From the NCBI GenBank assembly GCA_021186555.1, contig JAJKFL010000013.1, positions 32,816,743-32,880,742 on the forward strand: a DNA stretch of 64,000 nucleotides. The letters are read 5' to 3'. Under the pieces are notes generated by a model. That model saw nothing but the letters and a program-made list of their open reading frames with translations. It ran no database searches and was not told where the DNA came from. Position numbers and translations under genes: made by a program. This DNA comes from Reticulitermes speratus (lineage: Eukaryota; Arthropoda; Insecta; Blattodea; Rhinotermitidae). This document shows, in pieces, positions 32,042-44,000 of this stretch. Position 1 is the stretch's first letter; every line of letters begins with the position of its first letter.

Positions 32042-35000
32042 GTTTGTATTGACCATGACGTGACATACCGTTATCGTCGAAACTGTGTATCGCGGGACCA
32101 GCTGATAAAATCTGCATAACTCACGGCATGTTCAAGCAGGTGCTGAAAGTGACCACCTGCATCCCTCAGACATGCTCGGCGACTGGTGCATATGTTGTGA
32201 GCAAGACAGGAAATGCGTGATTTGAGGTTTTCACAATAGCGTCGCCGAGGAATTACGTCTTCTGGAATGAAACGCTGTGCCGTTCGGTGAGTGATTTCCG
32301 ACTTTTAGAAGCATCGTACAGCCTTCATATTCGAGGGTGAAGTATTCCAAGAAGAACCTGGACTGCTTCCCGCTTGAATATGAAGCTACGATCCTTCGAA
32401 ACGTCAGGAAACAGTCGCCCAAAGATACAGCGTCGTATCACAGAATACCCAAATTTCGAGACAGTAGATGACTGAATCAACCGACTCCAGTGGCCGCGCT
32501 GTCTAAGGCTTTGATCTGCGGCCGTTCGCTTGCTGGGATTGTGGGTTCGAATCCCTCCGCGGGCATGGAAGTCTGTCTGTTGTGAGTGTTGTGTGTTGCC
32601 AGGCAGAGGTCTCTGCGTCGGACCGATAACTCGTCCAGAGGAGTCCTACCGAGTGTGGTGTGTCTAAATGTGATCGTGAAGCCTCGATAATGAGGAGGCC
32701 CTGGCCCACTAGGGGCTGTTGCCTAAATACGGATCTGATTATTCTTGTCTCACTGAGAGCACACCATACTCCAGCTTTAATGTTCGCAACAGCACTTCAT
32801 GTATTAGTCTGGGATTGTTTGCTGACAAGTAATTGTTATTTTGATTATTAAATAACAGTCGGGGTAATCTCATCCGCAAAAAAAAAATTACGAATGGATG
32901 GGCTCCACCACTAAACACTGCATCATGGAACCAATTACGAAACGGTACTTTCGCAACAGACATTTCCGTGAAAATGCTTTTAAATGTGTTCCAATATTAC
33001 GTATTTTTTTTTCTGAAAGAACACGCCGTGTTTGCTCTCGCTTCTTCTCTAACAAGAAATCTGTCCGAAATTTGTTCACTAGTTGAGGAACTGTTGAATT
33101 CGGAGAAGCTGAAGCGACTTATAAATTTTCTACCACACTTCTTGCGTGATTTATTCTTTATGTACTTTTCGATAATCAACGTCTTCTGTGTCAGAGTGCA
33201 TTTCATATTCACGTACAGTTTGTTTTTTCTAAGGTCTTGTCGATATATGAGAACAAGACTTTAGCTCATGCGTTGTAAGGGAATGCGCGGTGATCAGACT
33301 GCCGGAAATGAGCCTTACGCAGGCCGATAAGCTAGCCACTTGCGTGGGACTCCCATTGAATTCTATTCCCTGCACTTTTCTTTTCTCCTTCCAAATGAAT
33401 CCGTGGTAGCAGACCCTCTCTTAGATGACCGACCCCACTGGCCATCTCACATTCATAATTATTTTCTCATTCGACACTATTATAATCTCTGACGTTATAA
33501 TTTATTTCTGTTGTTTGTGACCTGACGCCATGTATTTTGTTTGACATATGACTGTAGAAAATACTGTCCTATTGGAAACGATGCCGTGTGGTAATAATTG
33601 ACAGTGAGGTAATGAAACACTAGGAGAAAATTTGTCCCATTTCCAAATTTCCCACCACAAAGCCCACACAAACTATCTGGGATTGAACCAGGGTCGCTGC
33701 GGCCAGAAGCTGGCGACAATCCTACAGATCCATGTCCTGGCCTCACTAACCCTCATGGTCACCGCTCGCCATGAGAAACGTTCTGTCACACGTAAGAATA
33801 TATTTATTTCCAACTAATTGCTCTTCAATTGGTTGACATGTAAGATTTATTTTGTTACTTCTCCCACATATTACGGCTAATAACAACAGCCATCTTCAGG
33901 GAGACTGTTGACACAAAGTGCATTTAATGCTAAAACATATAGTTGCTACTTGTACGTGGTAAGCAGTACATTACAAAATTAAATGGTTAAAATATGAATA
34001 TTTGATATTAAACAATTACTAAAATTCGGCCAAAATTGTACGATACTTTGTTAGTGTAGATCCTATTTCTTTGCATCCAGACATCTAAAACCAATAGTTC
34101 TCCTCGATCGCAGTTGGATCATAAATCCAATATAGCACAAAGGACGTATACTGGACCAAAGCACAGTGCCACTTCTGTCTGTGGCAGTACAGGCACCAGC
34201 AGCGGATCCGTTAAACACAGTAAAGTGAGGGGAATATATTGACTTGTTTGGCTACTGCTAGCTTCTAAATAAGGGGTTTTTGTGTAGAATTTGTATGGTT
34301 ACTTTGCGCCCTTCTAATTACTATAAAGGAATTAAAGTGTTTAAAATAAATTTCTAAATCTCAGGAATTTCTCCTAAGAAACTGCAACATATAGTCGTGA
34401 AAATCTGACCCCCACCGGGATTACTGAGTTTAAGAGAGGCAAATAAAAGAAATAGGGTAAGAGTAGGGGAAAGGGGTGTATGTGTATTAAGGACTGGTTC
34501 AAACCAATCTTCCCCCCTTTCTAAATTGATACCTTCGTAAATTAGAGATCCTAATACCCATGGTCGATCCCCCTCCCCCCCATGTTATTAGCCAAGTTAC
34601 GCCTATGGTCGTGAGGTGTGTGAGCGCTCGGGCCACGAACTGAGTTACGATGTAAGTTCTCGACTCCCGCCTCCTGGCGACATAGTTTTATGTTTCAGGC
34701 GTGGATACTGTTCGTCCTAACGACAAGAAATAGACAGCAGATGGACATCGAACTTCACAGCGTTGCTCTGGCGCGCAGTAGTTACAGTTTCGACATAAAG
34801 TGGGGGGCACAACGACACGTGTTAAGAACTAGTCCTTGTCTTATGGAATGTATTGTCCTGCACTTAGGTACTGACGTTTCGGGGGGTACCTCCTGCACCC
34901 GTGTTCTTTTTATCCTGACAGCGGCAGCAGGTTCTTCCGAAACGCTGCTCTCAGTTTCAAGTCTGCATGGCCTATCTTCTTAATGTTCAGCGCCATGAGA

Positions 35001-38000
35001 ACCTCGAACCTTAAAGCTCAAAATTACGCACTTTAGCAACTTGGTTTTGTGCTTTGCTGGAAGGGTAGTTCGTTTCAGCACAGGCATGATGGGTGGGGGT
35101 GTAACTGTAATACCGTCGTGGCATTACCATGCATGTTTTCGGTAAGCTGAAGCTACAGACTGCTTTCTTACCAGCAGACGTCGCCACCATGGAACCGCCC
35201 CCGGACTTGGCGCAGGACCGTCGTCCCACAGTCCGTACCAATATGCCACCTCACGGGTCACCAATGCCCCACGACCTGAAGACATCGGGGTCCTCAGACT
35301 ACGCCTACACTTACCCAGGTATGGGGTATTGCTGTGGTTCAGTGTTGCTTTGTAGGATACCATAGAATTGAGCAGGTTAGTGCAGCGGTAACGTTGAAGA
35401 CACACCGCGGGGTGTCACTGGTTCGGGTTCTTTCCAGGTCACTGGCTATCCTGACTAAAACTTTTGTCATTTTCCTCAGTCCCTCCAGGTAAATACCCGG
35501 ACAGAATCTCGATTACGCCACGATTGATTCCTTCTGAATCCTTTACCATTAATCATTCACCAGTTTTCCTGTCATTCGACGCCATACATTCTGAGGTGCT
35601 GGCAGCAACGTGAAGCATAACAGAAAGGAAAGGCTGTCATTTGTTGAAATTTGTAGTGCGGAAGGTCATTTTGTGTTTCAGAATGACGTTCAGCTCTCCG
35701 ATTATGTTTTAAGACAGCTGAGAAGCCTACTGCGCACAGGGCAAATACAGTATATACACAAAAGAATGGTGCGGTTTCAATAGACATTTCTATTGAAACC
35801 GCACCATTCTTTTATGTATACCCTGTACTTCAATGTCGTCAGAACGTGTGCTGGCTGTCCAGTGTGGTTACTGCTGGCGTGGCAGGAACTGTATACTCTA
35901 GTGCCATCTGCTGAGAATCCTGGGACATTCTGCTTTATGTAACTCACTCAATCCGGTAGAGCACTTCTTGAGAAGCTGCTATTCGTTCAGCTAACCAATA
36001 AATGTAACGCATTTTATGGACCCCAAATGTTAATTACAGAGTTCACAAGAGCCCAACACTGTTTACTGTGCTGAGCCAGCTGAATTCCTTCCACGCCATG
36101 TTTCTTTAACATTTATTTCAATTCTGTACTCCCATTTACGCCACGTTGTTCTAAGTAGTATCTTTCCTCCTGGTTGTTCGAGTAACATGTTATACACATT
36201 TTATATTACTGTCACCGTGCATTTTCACTAATTCAATTTATTTTATTTACACCAACTAATGCACAAGTAAAACCAATTTTTTTGTAGTTTTTATTGTAAA
36301 TTGTCACCCCTACACGTGTTTCGATCCTCGGATTATCATCAGGGTTTATTTTAAAAGCCACTATCACTTCAATTGCATATTTTGAAGGGTCAAAATATGC
36401 AATTGAAGTGATAGTGGCTTTTTTTAAAAAAAAAACCCTGATGATAATCCGAGGATCGAAACACGTGTAGGGGTGACAATTTACAATAAAAACTACAAAA
36501 AAAGTGGTTTTACGTGTGCATTAGTTTGTGTAAATAAAATAAATATCTTATATACATTTCTGGTTACCTCTATGCGCTCCATTCCCCGTCAATATCATTT
36601 TCCATGTTTTTATCGCCGTAATAATTATGAAGCTCCTCATTATATGTCTTCCTAGCCGCCTGTCATTGCCTCAGTCTTAGATCCAAATATTATCTTGTCC
36701 TCAGACAACCCCAATGTGTGAAATAAAGCTTACACTGTGCATATACACAGTGTGTGTTTGTTGGTGAGGATAAAATTTAATTCTGTCTTATATATGTAGG
36801 ATATGAAGTTGTGGACTGGATTAAACTGGCTTATGATAAGGCCTGGTGGTGGGATATTATGAACGCAGTTGGAAGTCTTCGGGTTTCATAAGGGGGGGGG
36901 GGATTATTTCAAGAACACTATTCCGTGGCGTTGGTTAGTTAAGAATTTGTGTCCCTTTTATATTGTTAGCAATTTTGATCAGCTACTAGTTATTTATATA
37001 CATAGTTATTTGTTTTTTATAGATAGAAATAATACGTCTCCATAAACTAGAATATTACTTTTGAGGACACGTATATTGCAACATCCGTTCTTTAGAGGTA
37101 CCAACACTGCAACAGGTCCGGTCTCTGTTACCATGGAGACGGGCCTGACCTGCTTTCAGTCTGGCGGCAAACTGCACCAAATCTGACGATGTAATGTCTT
37201 TCGCAATGTTGCACACTTCCTGCGCCTCTGAAGTAGCCTGTATGACGATTGACTTCCCAACAGTAGGATACGGCTGTCAACATGATTTCCTGCGGTATTT
37301 GGGATTGTACGATGGCATTTTGAAGAAATGCGTCAGTATATTTTCAGGGCAATATACGACATTTCCTTTTGTTGAAATATATACCACAAATTGTCAGCCC
37401 CACTATTGCAAAATACATGATACACTCCTTTTTCAAACATCTAAATCCTATGAAGAAGGATCAGTACTTCTAGATTAGATGTTTAGTAAGTAGCATTGAC
37501 TGGTCAGTACAGTTCTTGAGCTCAAAGTTGGTCCTGACTTAATTCCGTTCTACTGGCAGGAGTGAATGGGGGCCCCGGGTACGACCATTTCAGTGGAGGG
37601 GCGTACGATCATGGGGGACATCATGACCACTTTCACGTCGTGGAGGATCATGGGTAAGTTCGTAACAAGAACGCCATATTGTTTGTTCCTATGCTGCAGA
37701 TATAAATCTGATAAGCATACATCATTAATATTTAGTTTTTCAACCAACAAATGCACTATTTATTTTCGTAATTTTTGTTTGCTACACCCTACATAAATTT
37801 CGGCCTTAACTCGGCCATCATCAGGGACACCTTGTTAAGTACACTTCACTGTTCACTATCCATTTGGCACTATCACTTAACTGTTATTCCGTTCACTGCT
37901 AATATTCACACTGAGAATCACGAGTACATAAAAATTTGTTCAAGTAGTTTCTTGAAAACCTCGACACCGGAAGGTAGAAGAGGACGACTAGGAAGAAGAA

Positions 38001-41000
38001 GTTTCTTGAAAAAATTTTTATATACTATAATTGCTTTTATCACAAGGCAGTAAGAAATTATCGCATTTTCGAGGGCCTCAGATGACAAAGTGTTCCTGCC
38101 AATTCGAATATTGACTAAATTGTCGAAATTATGTTGTTTACTGTTCACTTTGTTCTTCAGAGTTGATTCTGGCACTTCGAATATTTCAAAGGCTCGCAAT
38201 AACCCCATTTACTTGTTTCTGACGGCATCATTGCCCTCGTCATTTTGTCTTTCTTCCACGTGTTATGTTTATTTGGGCCCATCTGTAAGGATAAATTCGA
38301 CTTTGTTGAAGAGACTTGTAGAATAGCTTAACGTGCCGAAATTTCGCTTTGTGCGAAATTACGGCACCACAACTGGGTGAAATTGGAGAGATGTATGGTG
38401 CAATATGGCGGGTTTTAACATTTGAAAAATGGCAAGAATTATTAAATTCTTTCAGCATACGAAGTAAACTATATTATATTTACTGAAAATGAATAGTATA
38501 AACTTCATTTTAAGACGTACCTTTCAGAACCTTTCAAATTCAGTGTTCGTTAAACAGAATGCTGCGAACTTATCTCACCACAACAAATAATTTGAAACAA
38601 ACGCACAACCAGTGCCGGTCGGTCAACTGACGCACAAGATAACATTTAAGGTACAAGTTGCGTCAGTCATCGTCAGAATTCAGCACTTAGGAGTACAAAC
38701 GTTTCGGTCTGCGAGATTAGGTGCATGGGCGAAAATAGGCACACCTAGTCTAGCAATTTTTTTACGGGACATTTCATAGACTTAATGAATTTAGGAGCGG
38801 CGTCACTTAAAATCTACGGGACAAAATGGCTAAGGGTTTGAAACATAATTTTACAAGCCTGGACGCTCGACAATGATTTGCAAATGACAAAACATATAGT
38901 GACCGTGATCACTCTTTCTGTTAACCACATCGAAAATTGTTTCAAACGAAGTTTGTAGATAACGTTCTCGAGTTTTCACGGCGGTGATTGTTCTTATTGT
39001 GGTCTTATGGGTGTGACACCAAGAAGCGTAACGGGTAACACTCTATGCTTCTGTTCGGGACTTGTCTGGTTCGATTGTCCTCCGGTTCATCGGCTATCCT
39101 GACTGGGGTTTCCAGAGTCATACCGAGACGGTATTTTTATCAGGATACAATCGCTCGATTTCTTCCACATGCTTTACAGTTCGGCATTCATGAATCATAC
39201 TGTCAATCAGCGCAATAACATTAGAGCTATTGACAGCGCCGTAAAACAACCAACAAAGAAAAATCCATTAGTAGTTTCTTTGGTGGTTACCAACGTTGTG
39301 AAGGGGCCAGTATTACCTTCCGAATGTTGCTGCGAAGCAGTCATACCGCACAGGATCACAGTGTGAAGGTTAATGTGAACCTTTCGTTGCAGAGCGCATG
39401 ACCACGACCACTATCGCGATGACGACGAGTACCACATCACGCCGAGGGATATCGCCTTCGGTTTCCTGACCTTCATGGTCATCCTCAGCAACCTGCAGGT
39501 CCGTAAGCACTTTGCTGTGACGCCCATAGCCAGTGTGTTATGGATGCATCCAGTCATGCCCTGCTCATACATACATACATACATACATACATACATACAT
39601 ACATACATACATACATACATACATACATACATACGTACATATATACATACATACGTACATACATACACACGTACCCACACGTACATACGTATGTACATAC
39701 ATACATTACAACAAACAAATGGCAGAACTCAGATATTCGGTTCTTATGTAAACATCCAATCACCTGGTAGTCTTGGGGTTTTGAGGTTAAACCCAAGCCA
39801 TCTAAACCTTCTTATAGATAAAATGGTGGGAATGTGAAGTACAGTGGCTGCCTCCACTCCTGTGTTCGGTTCATCCGCTAGGTTGTATGCCCTTGCCTAA
39901 TGCCGCACAGGTCAGGAAGTGCGACTGTCACATCTAGAGGCAGCAGGTAAACAACAGCGCACCGAAGAATACTGCTTTTGGGGATATAACGCTATGTAGC
40001 ATGGTACAGGGATAGGGATAGGGATAGGGACAGGTGGCGGGCTCTTGTGAGTGCGGTGATGAACCTTCGGGTTCCATAAAATGCGGGGAATTTCTTGACT
40101 AGCTGACGACCTGTTAGCTTCTCAAGAAGGACTCTGCTCCATGGAGTTAGTTAGTTAGTTAGCCTGGTACAAGCATTCAAGTACATTTCGGGGGAAATTG
40201 CTGCCTTCTTCTCTGCGGTAGTCGTCCTCGGTGGACTAGTGGTTAGCGTGCTCGCCACTGGACCCAAGGTTCGCGGGTTCAATCCCGGCCGAGGTCGATG
40301 GATTTTTAAGGGTGATAAAATCCGTAGTACAACTTCCTTCGGAGGGGAAGTAAAGCCGTCGGTCCCATGTCGTAGATTTACGGCATGTAAAAGAACCTTA
40401 CGGGCATGAATAGAAATGTTTCGTAAGCAAAATTCAGCGGCCATTTCTCACCCCAGTCTCCTGATTGACTGCTAGATGGCTCTGGCAGTCATATCAGGAT
40501 GAATAGAACTTGTGCAGTCGGTGGACTGGTCACCCACTACAGATGCACACTTCCAGACCAAGAAACCTCTGAAAGGAGGCCCTATGCTCCGCAAGGAGCG
40601 ACAGGAAGTAACTAACTAACTCTCTGCGGTAGAACGAGCAGCACTGCAGGATGGTAGGATAATAAACTGGGACAGGAGGAAGGGATATGGCTCTGGAAGT
40701 AAACTATGCGAGATAGTTGGACCAGGAGGGCGCGGGCCCGAAACAAGCAAGGGAAAATATGAGAGAATATCTGTTGAGAAGGAAAGAAGAGAGAAAATTT
40801 AATAAAATATGAGCGAGTAATGGCATGGCGCATGTTCTCAACAGCAGTGTCAAGGCATCAAGTTGAGTTCCCACTAATGTGGTTCACTATGTCGTGCAAA
40901 ATAGAAACTGGGCCAAACACAGGCGCAACTCTGCATTCCCAACTGCAAAGCTAGAGAGGAAAGGGAATGAGAAAAATATTTCGTGAAACGTAAATGGGGT

Positions 41001-44000
41001 AGTAGGATGATGAATGGTATCAGGAGGAGAGTAAATGTATGAAGTGGAAGAGAAAATAATGCTTTATATTGATACACTTTAAGGGATGCAAAAGGAGACA
41101 GTTACAGACTGTTGTAAGGCGGTATCACAGTGTTCATCTATAAGGAGTTGAAGCGAAACTACGTAGAACGTGAGACAGGGTAGCTGGCCTCGTGGCAAAC
41201 CTGAGTTCTCTTAACTACCTGACCGTGACGTTCGGTAGATAAGTTTTCCTTATGTAGTTTTGGTGTAGATTGTTCGATATTTTTGGACACAGTTTCTAAT
41301 TATTATTTCATCCCTGGCTGTAACATTTCAGATTTGGATGATAACAGAACATAAAATTGGATGATAAGTTCAAAAATGACGTGGCCTGCAAGGCATGGAC
41401 CCAAACTGTGCCTTCAGTGAAAGAAGCAAAAACCAGCACTGTATGTATGGTATCAGTGCAAACAAAACTTCGCCCATAGCAGACAGTACAAACACGGGTG
41501 TCCAAATCAGAAATAAGAAGTATTGTCAGATTTGAGAACTAATTGTCTTCTGGACTTTGTCCATCGTCCGGATAAAATATAAAAATCACGACGTTTCGGA
41601 CGCTGATTCTTCTTCAGTCTTCAGGTGAAGGGAGGGGAGACACCTACTCAGATGGGTCTCTTAGACCGAGCTGAAGACGGAAGAAGAATCAGCTTCCGAA
41701 ACGTCGTGATTTTTATATTTTTATATTTTATCCGGACGATGGACAAAGTCCAGAAGACGATTGGTTCTCAATGTTATATACCATCGTCAGAAACTTTTAG
41801 AATTTACTTTCAGATTAGTTTGTCTGTGGTTGAGGGGTTGTGTTGCCATTATGAACCGATAATTAAGACAGAGAAACCCAGCTGTTGCTAAATTTTTTTC
41901 TGTAATTTTTCGGTTTAGATTAAACCACTTGCTATCAGCACCCTTGCTTTGTACTTGCCATGTCAGAACTACTCAGATGTCACATCAGTTCTCATTGTTC
42001 TTATAGAGTGGGCTGATCAACTTGTCCAAGAATACCAATCTGCTGGGTGTCATCACCTCCCGCAAGCGCCGGGATGTCTCCAAACTCTATTCTATGAGTG
42101 AGGTGCCTGATGGTCTTTTGCCTTTCCCAACAAAGGTATAAACATACAATATTTTATACATCAGCTGCAGCAGTGCAGTCCCTTGGTACTGTGGCCCTTG
42201 ATGTTAGGTGAGGCATTGATGGAATGACAGCTGGGAGTGACTTGCAGAAATTCCTACCCCAGTGTCAGTTTTGCTACCATAAATGTCATGTGGAGTACCC
42301 TGAAACATAGGCGTAATTGTGGGGGGGGGGGCAAATGCCCCCCTTATATTTTTTGTACCTAAAAATAATTTTTTTGACTACTGAGTTGAAGAGAAGCAAA
42401 TAAATATTTGGGGTGAGGGTGGGTGAAAGGGGTGTATGTATGTATATTAAGGACTAGTTTGCATCTACTTCGGAAAATTCCTAATACCTATGGTCGATTT
42501 TGCCCCACCCCCCCTCCCCAGTGCTATTAGCCAAGTTACGCCTGTGTCCTGGAACGTAACCCAGGTCCCTTCAGTGCGACTAACCCGCTGGCCATGGCAC
42601 AACATATATCATTTACTGATTTTCTCGAATGTAACCGATGAAAGAGTATCTGAATACTAAGTAGTAGAGAAGCCTCTAGATATCATTACTTAGCAGACAC
42701 AGAGATTGAAAAGAAGCATATATTGACACTGAATACTTTGAAAGGTGGAAATACACTATCCTCTTGCTTGTTCATATTTTTTATGCAAGTGAGAGTTCTT
42801 GTCAATGACTAAGTGTGTAAGTTCCCTGTGCTTAATTAAATAAGCATCAATCCAGGAATGGTGAATGTGGGAATCCAGATACAGCTCAGACTATCTTAAC
42901 ATTTATTAGTAGACAAATGTGATTGATTACTTCCATGTCCTGGCCACATTATCTGTTGGGATAGAGCCATCGGTACCCAGTGGACGCTCAATAGGTCCCA
43001 AAGCCATCATGGATGGACTGAGGAAAAGATAAATCTCTGAAATCACTGGGACTCAAACCCCGATTGCCTGATGCTGGTCACTAGAATGGCTAAGCTACCT
43101 GGCTCCCTTTTATCACAAGAATACAGAGCAAAATTTTAATAAAAATTAACTAATTTATTCTTAATACTATGGCGAGTCACACAACAAGAGTGAATCGAAG
43201 TAATGTTTAAATTTAAAAGTGCTTCATACCATTCGTACTTCCTGTATCAAGAACCTCAGCACTGGAGCTCGTCTTTCCTTCTGCATGACGTGGAACTGTT
43301 TCCCTTCCTAAGACAAGTGCACAGATTGACCGTGTTTGAGAACGAAATGACACGGCGAACATCTGGCACAAAAAGACAGGAAGTAAATAAAGAATGAAGA
43401 TAATTACGTAACTGAATGCAAGGTGGATTAAGGGGCGGGCCAGCCGGGCAGCTGACAGGGGTGCCAACCTATAAAAGGCGCTAAGAAGTCTGACGTAACA
43501 AGTAAATTGGCCCCGATGCCACCGAAGTATACAGCGCCCTCGAGAGAAAATAAAATTTGCTGAGAGAGGAGGATTCGGTGTACAAAGGATTGCTTATGTA
43601 AAATAATGTTCGTTGGCTTAGTCGAGGTTCTGCTTTTGGTTTATTTGTTGAGTGTTTTGATGAAATACTTTCATTTCTGACGAATAAAGAAGTATCATTT
43701 CAAGAACTGTGTGACGCGTGGATTTGTACACGGACGTTGTTTTGCAAATTTCCTTTGCATTTGAATGACCTGAACACCACATTACAGCGGTCTGCAAAAC
43801 AACTGATGGGCCTATTTTGCTAGACAACATAAAATCCTCGAAATAAAATTGCAAATTTTTAAACGTTATGTAGGTAATAGCACTTTTAAATATTTCCAAG
43901 ACCCACAAAAACATCCCGACGGTGTCATCGGAATTTTTCATTGACATAATCCTTTCGGTCGCAGTATGGCCCTGGGGTCGACTCAGCCGGTGCGTACGGC

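Larger units (their letters stand above)
36244..36536. repeat. Large ribozyme-bearing palindrome
   Basis: Arms of about 140 bp with an 8-base spacer (GAAGGGTC near 36386). Both arms hold the same hammerhead motif and the spacer-AATAAAA-box order. TCACCGTGCATTTT just left of it (36211) is the outer terminal block shared with copies 1 and 2. Confidence 0.9.
41532..41771. repeat. Ribozyme-bearing foldback element (GAAACGUC type)
   Basis: Arms of over 90 bp from TTGAGAAC to TTCTCAA are near-perfect inverted copies, loop about 45 bp. Both arms carry the motifs listed below; it sits in intron 4. Confidence 0.9.

Noticed and set aside
37194-37478. 94-codon plus-strand frame
   Set aside because: Lies in intron 2 of the seven-exon gene, no family resemblance, no coding-like composition.
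39541-39710. CRISPR-like or satellite array
   Set aside because: Simple tetranucleotide repeat without spacers; eukaryotic context.
39475-39837. 120-codon frame rich in Tyr-Ile-His-Thr
   Set aside because: Translation of the ACAT microsatellite; only the first part overlaps real exon 4.
40226-40310. Possible functional tRNA gene (good A and B boxes)
   Set aside because: It is the head of SINE D with target duplications; no cloverleaf is apparent and the family body follows. The same holds for heads of families A, B, C and E.
43618-43947. 109-codon minus-strand frame
   Set aside because: Abuts a SINE C copy in intron 5, recognisable as nothing, and has no start or splice context.
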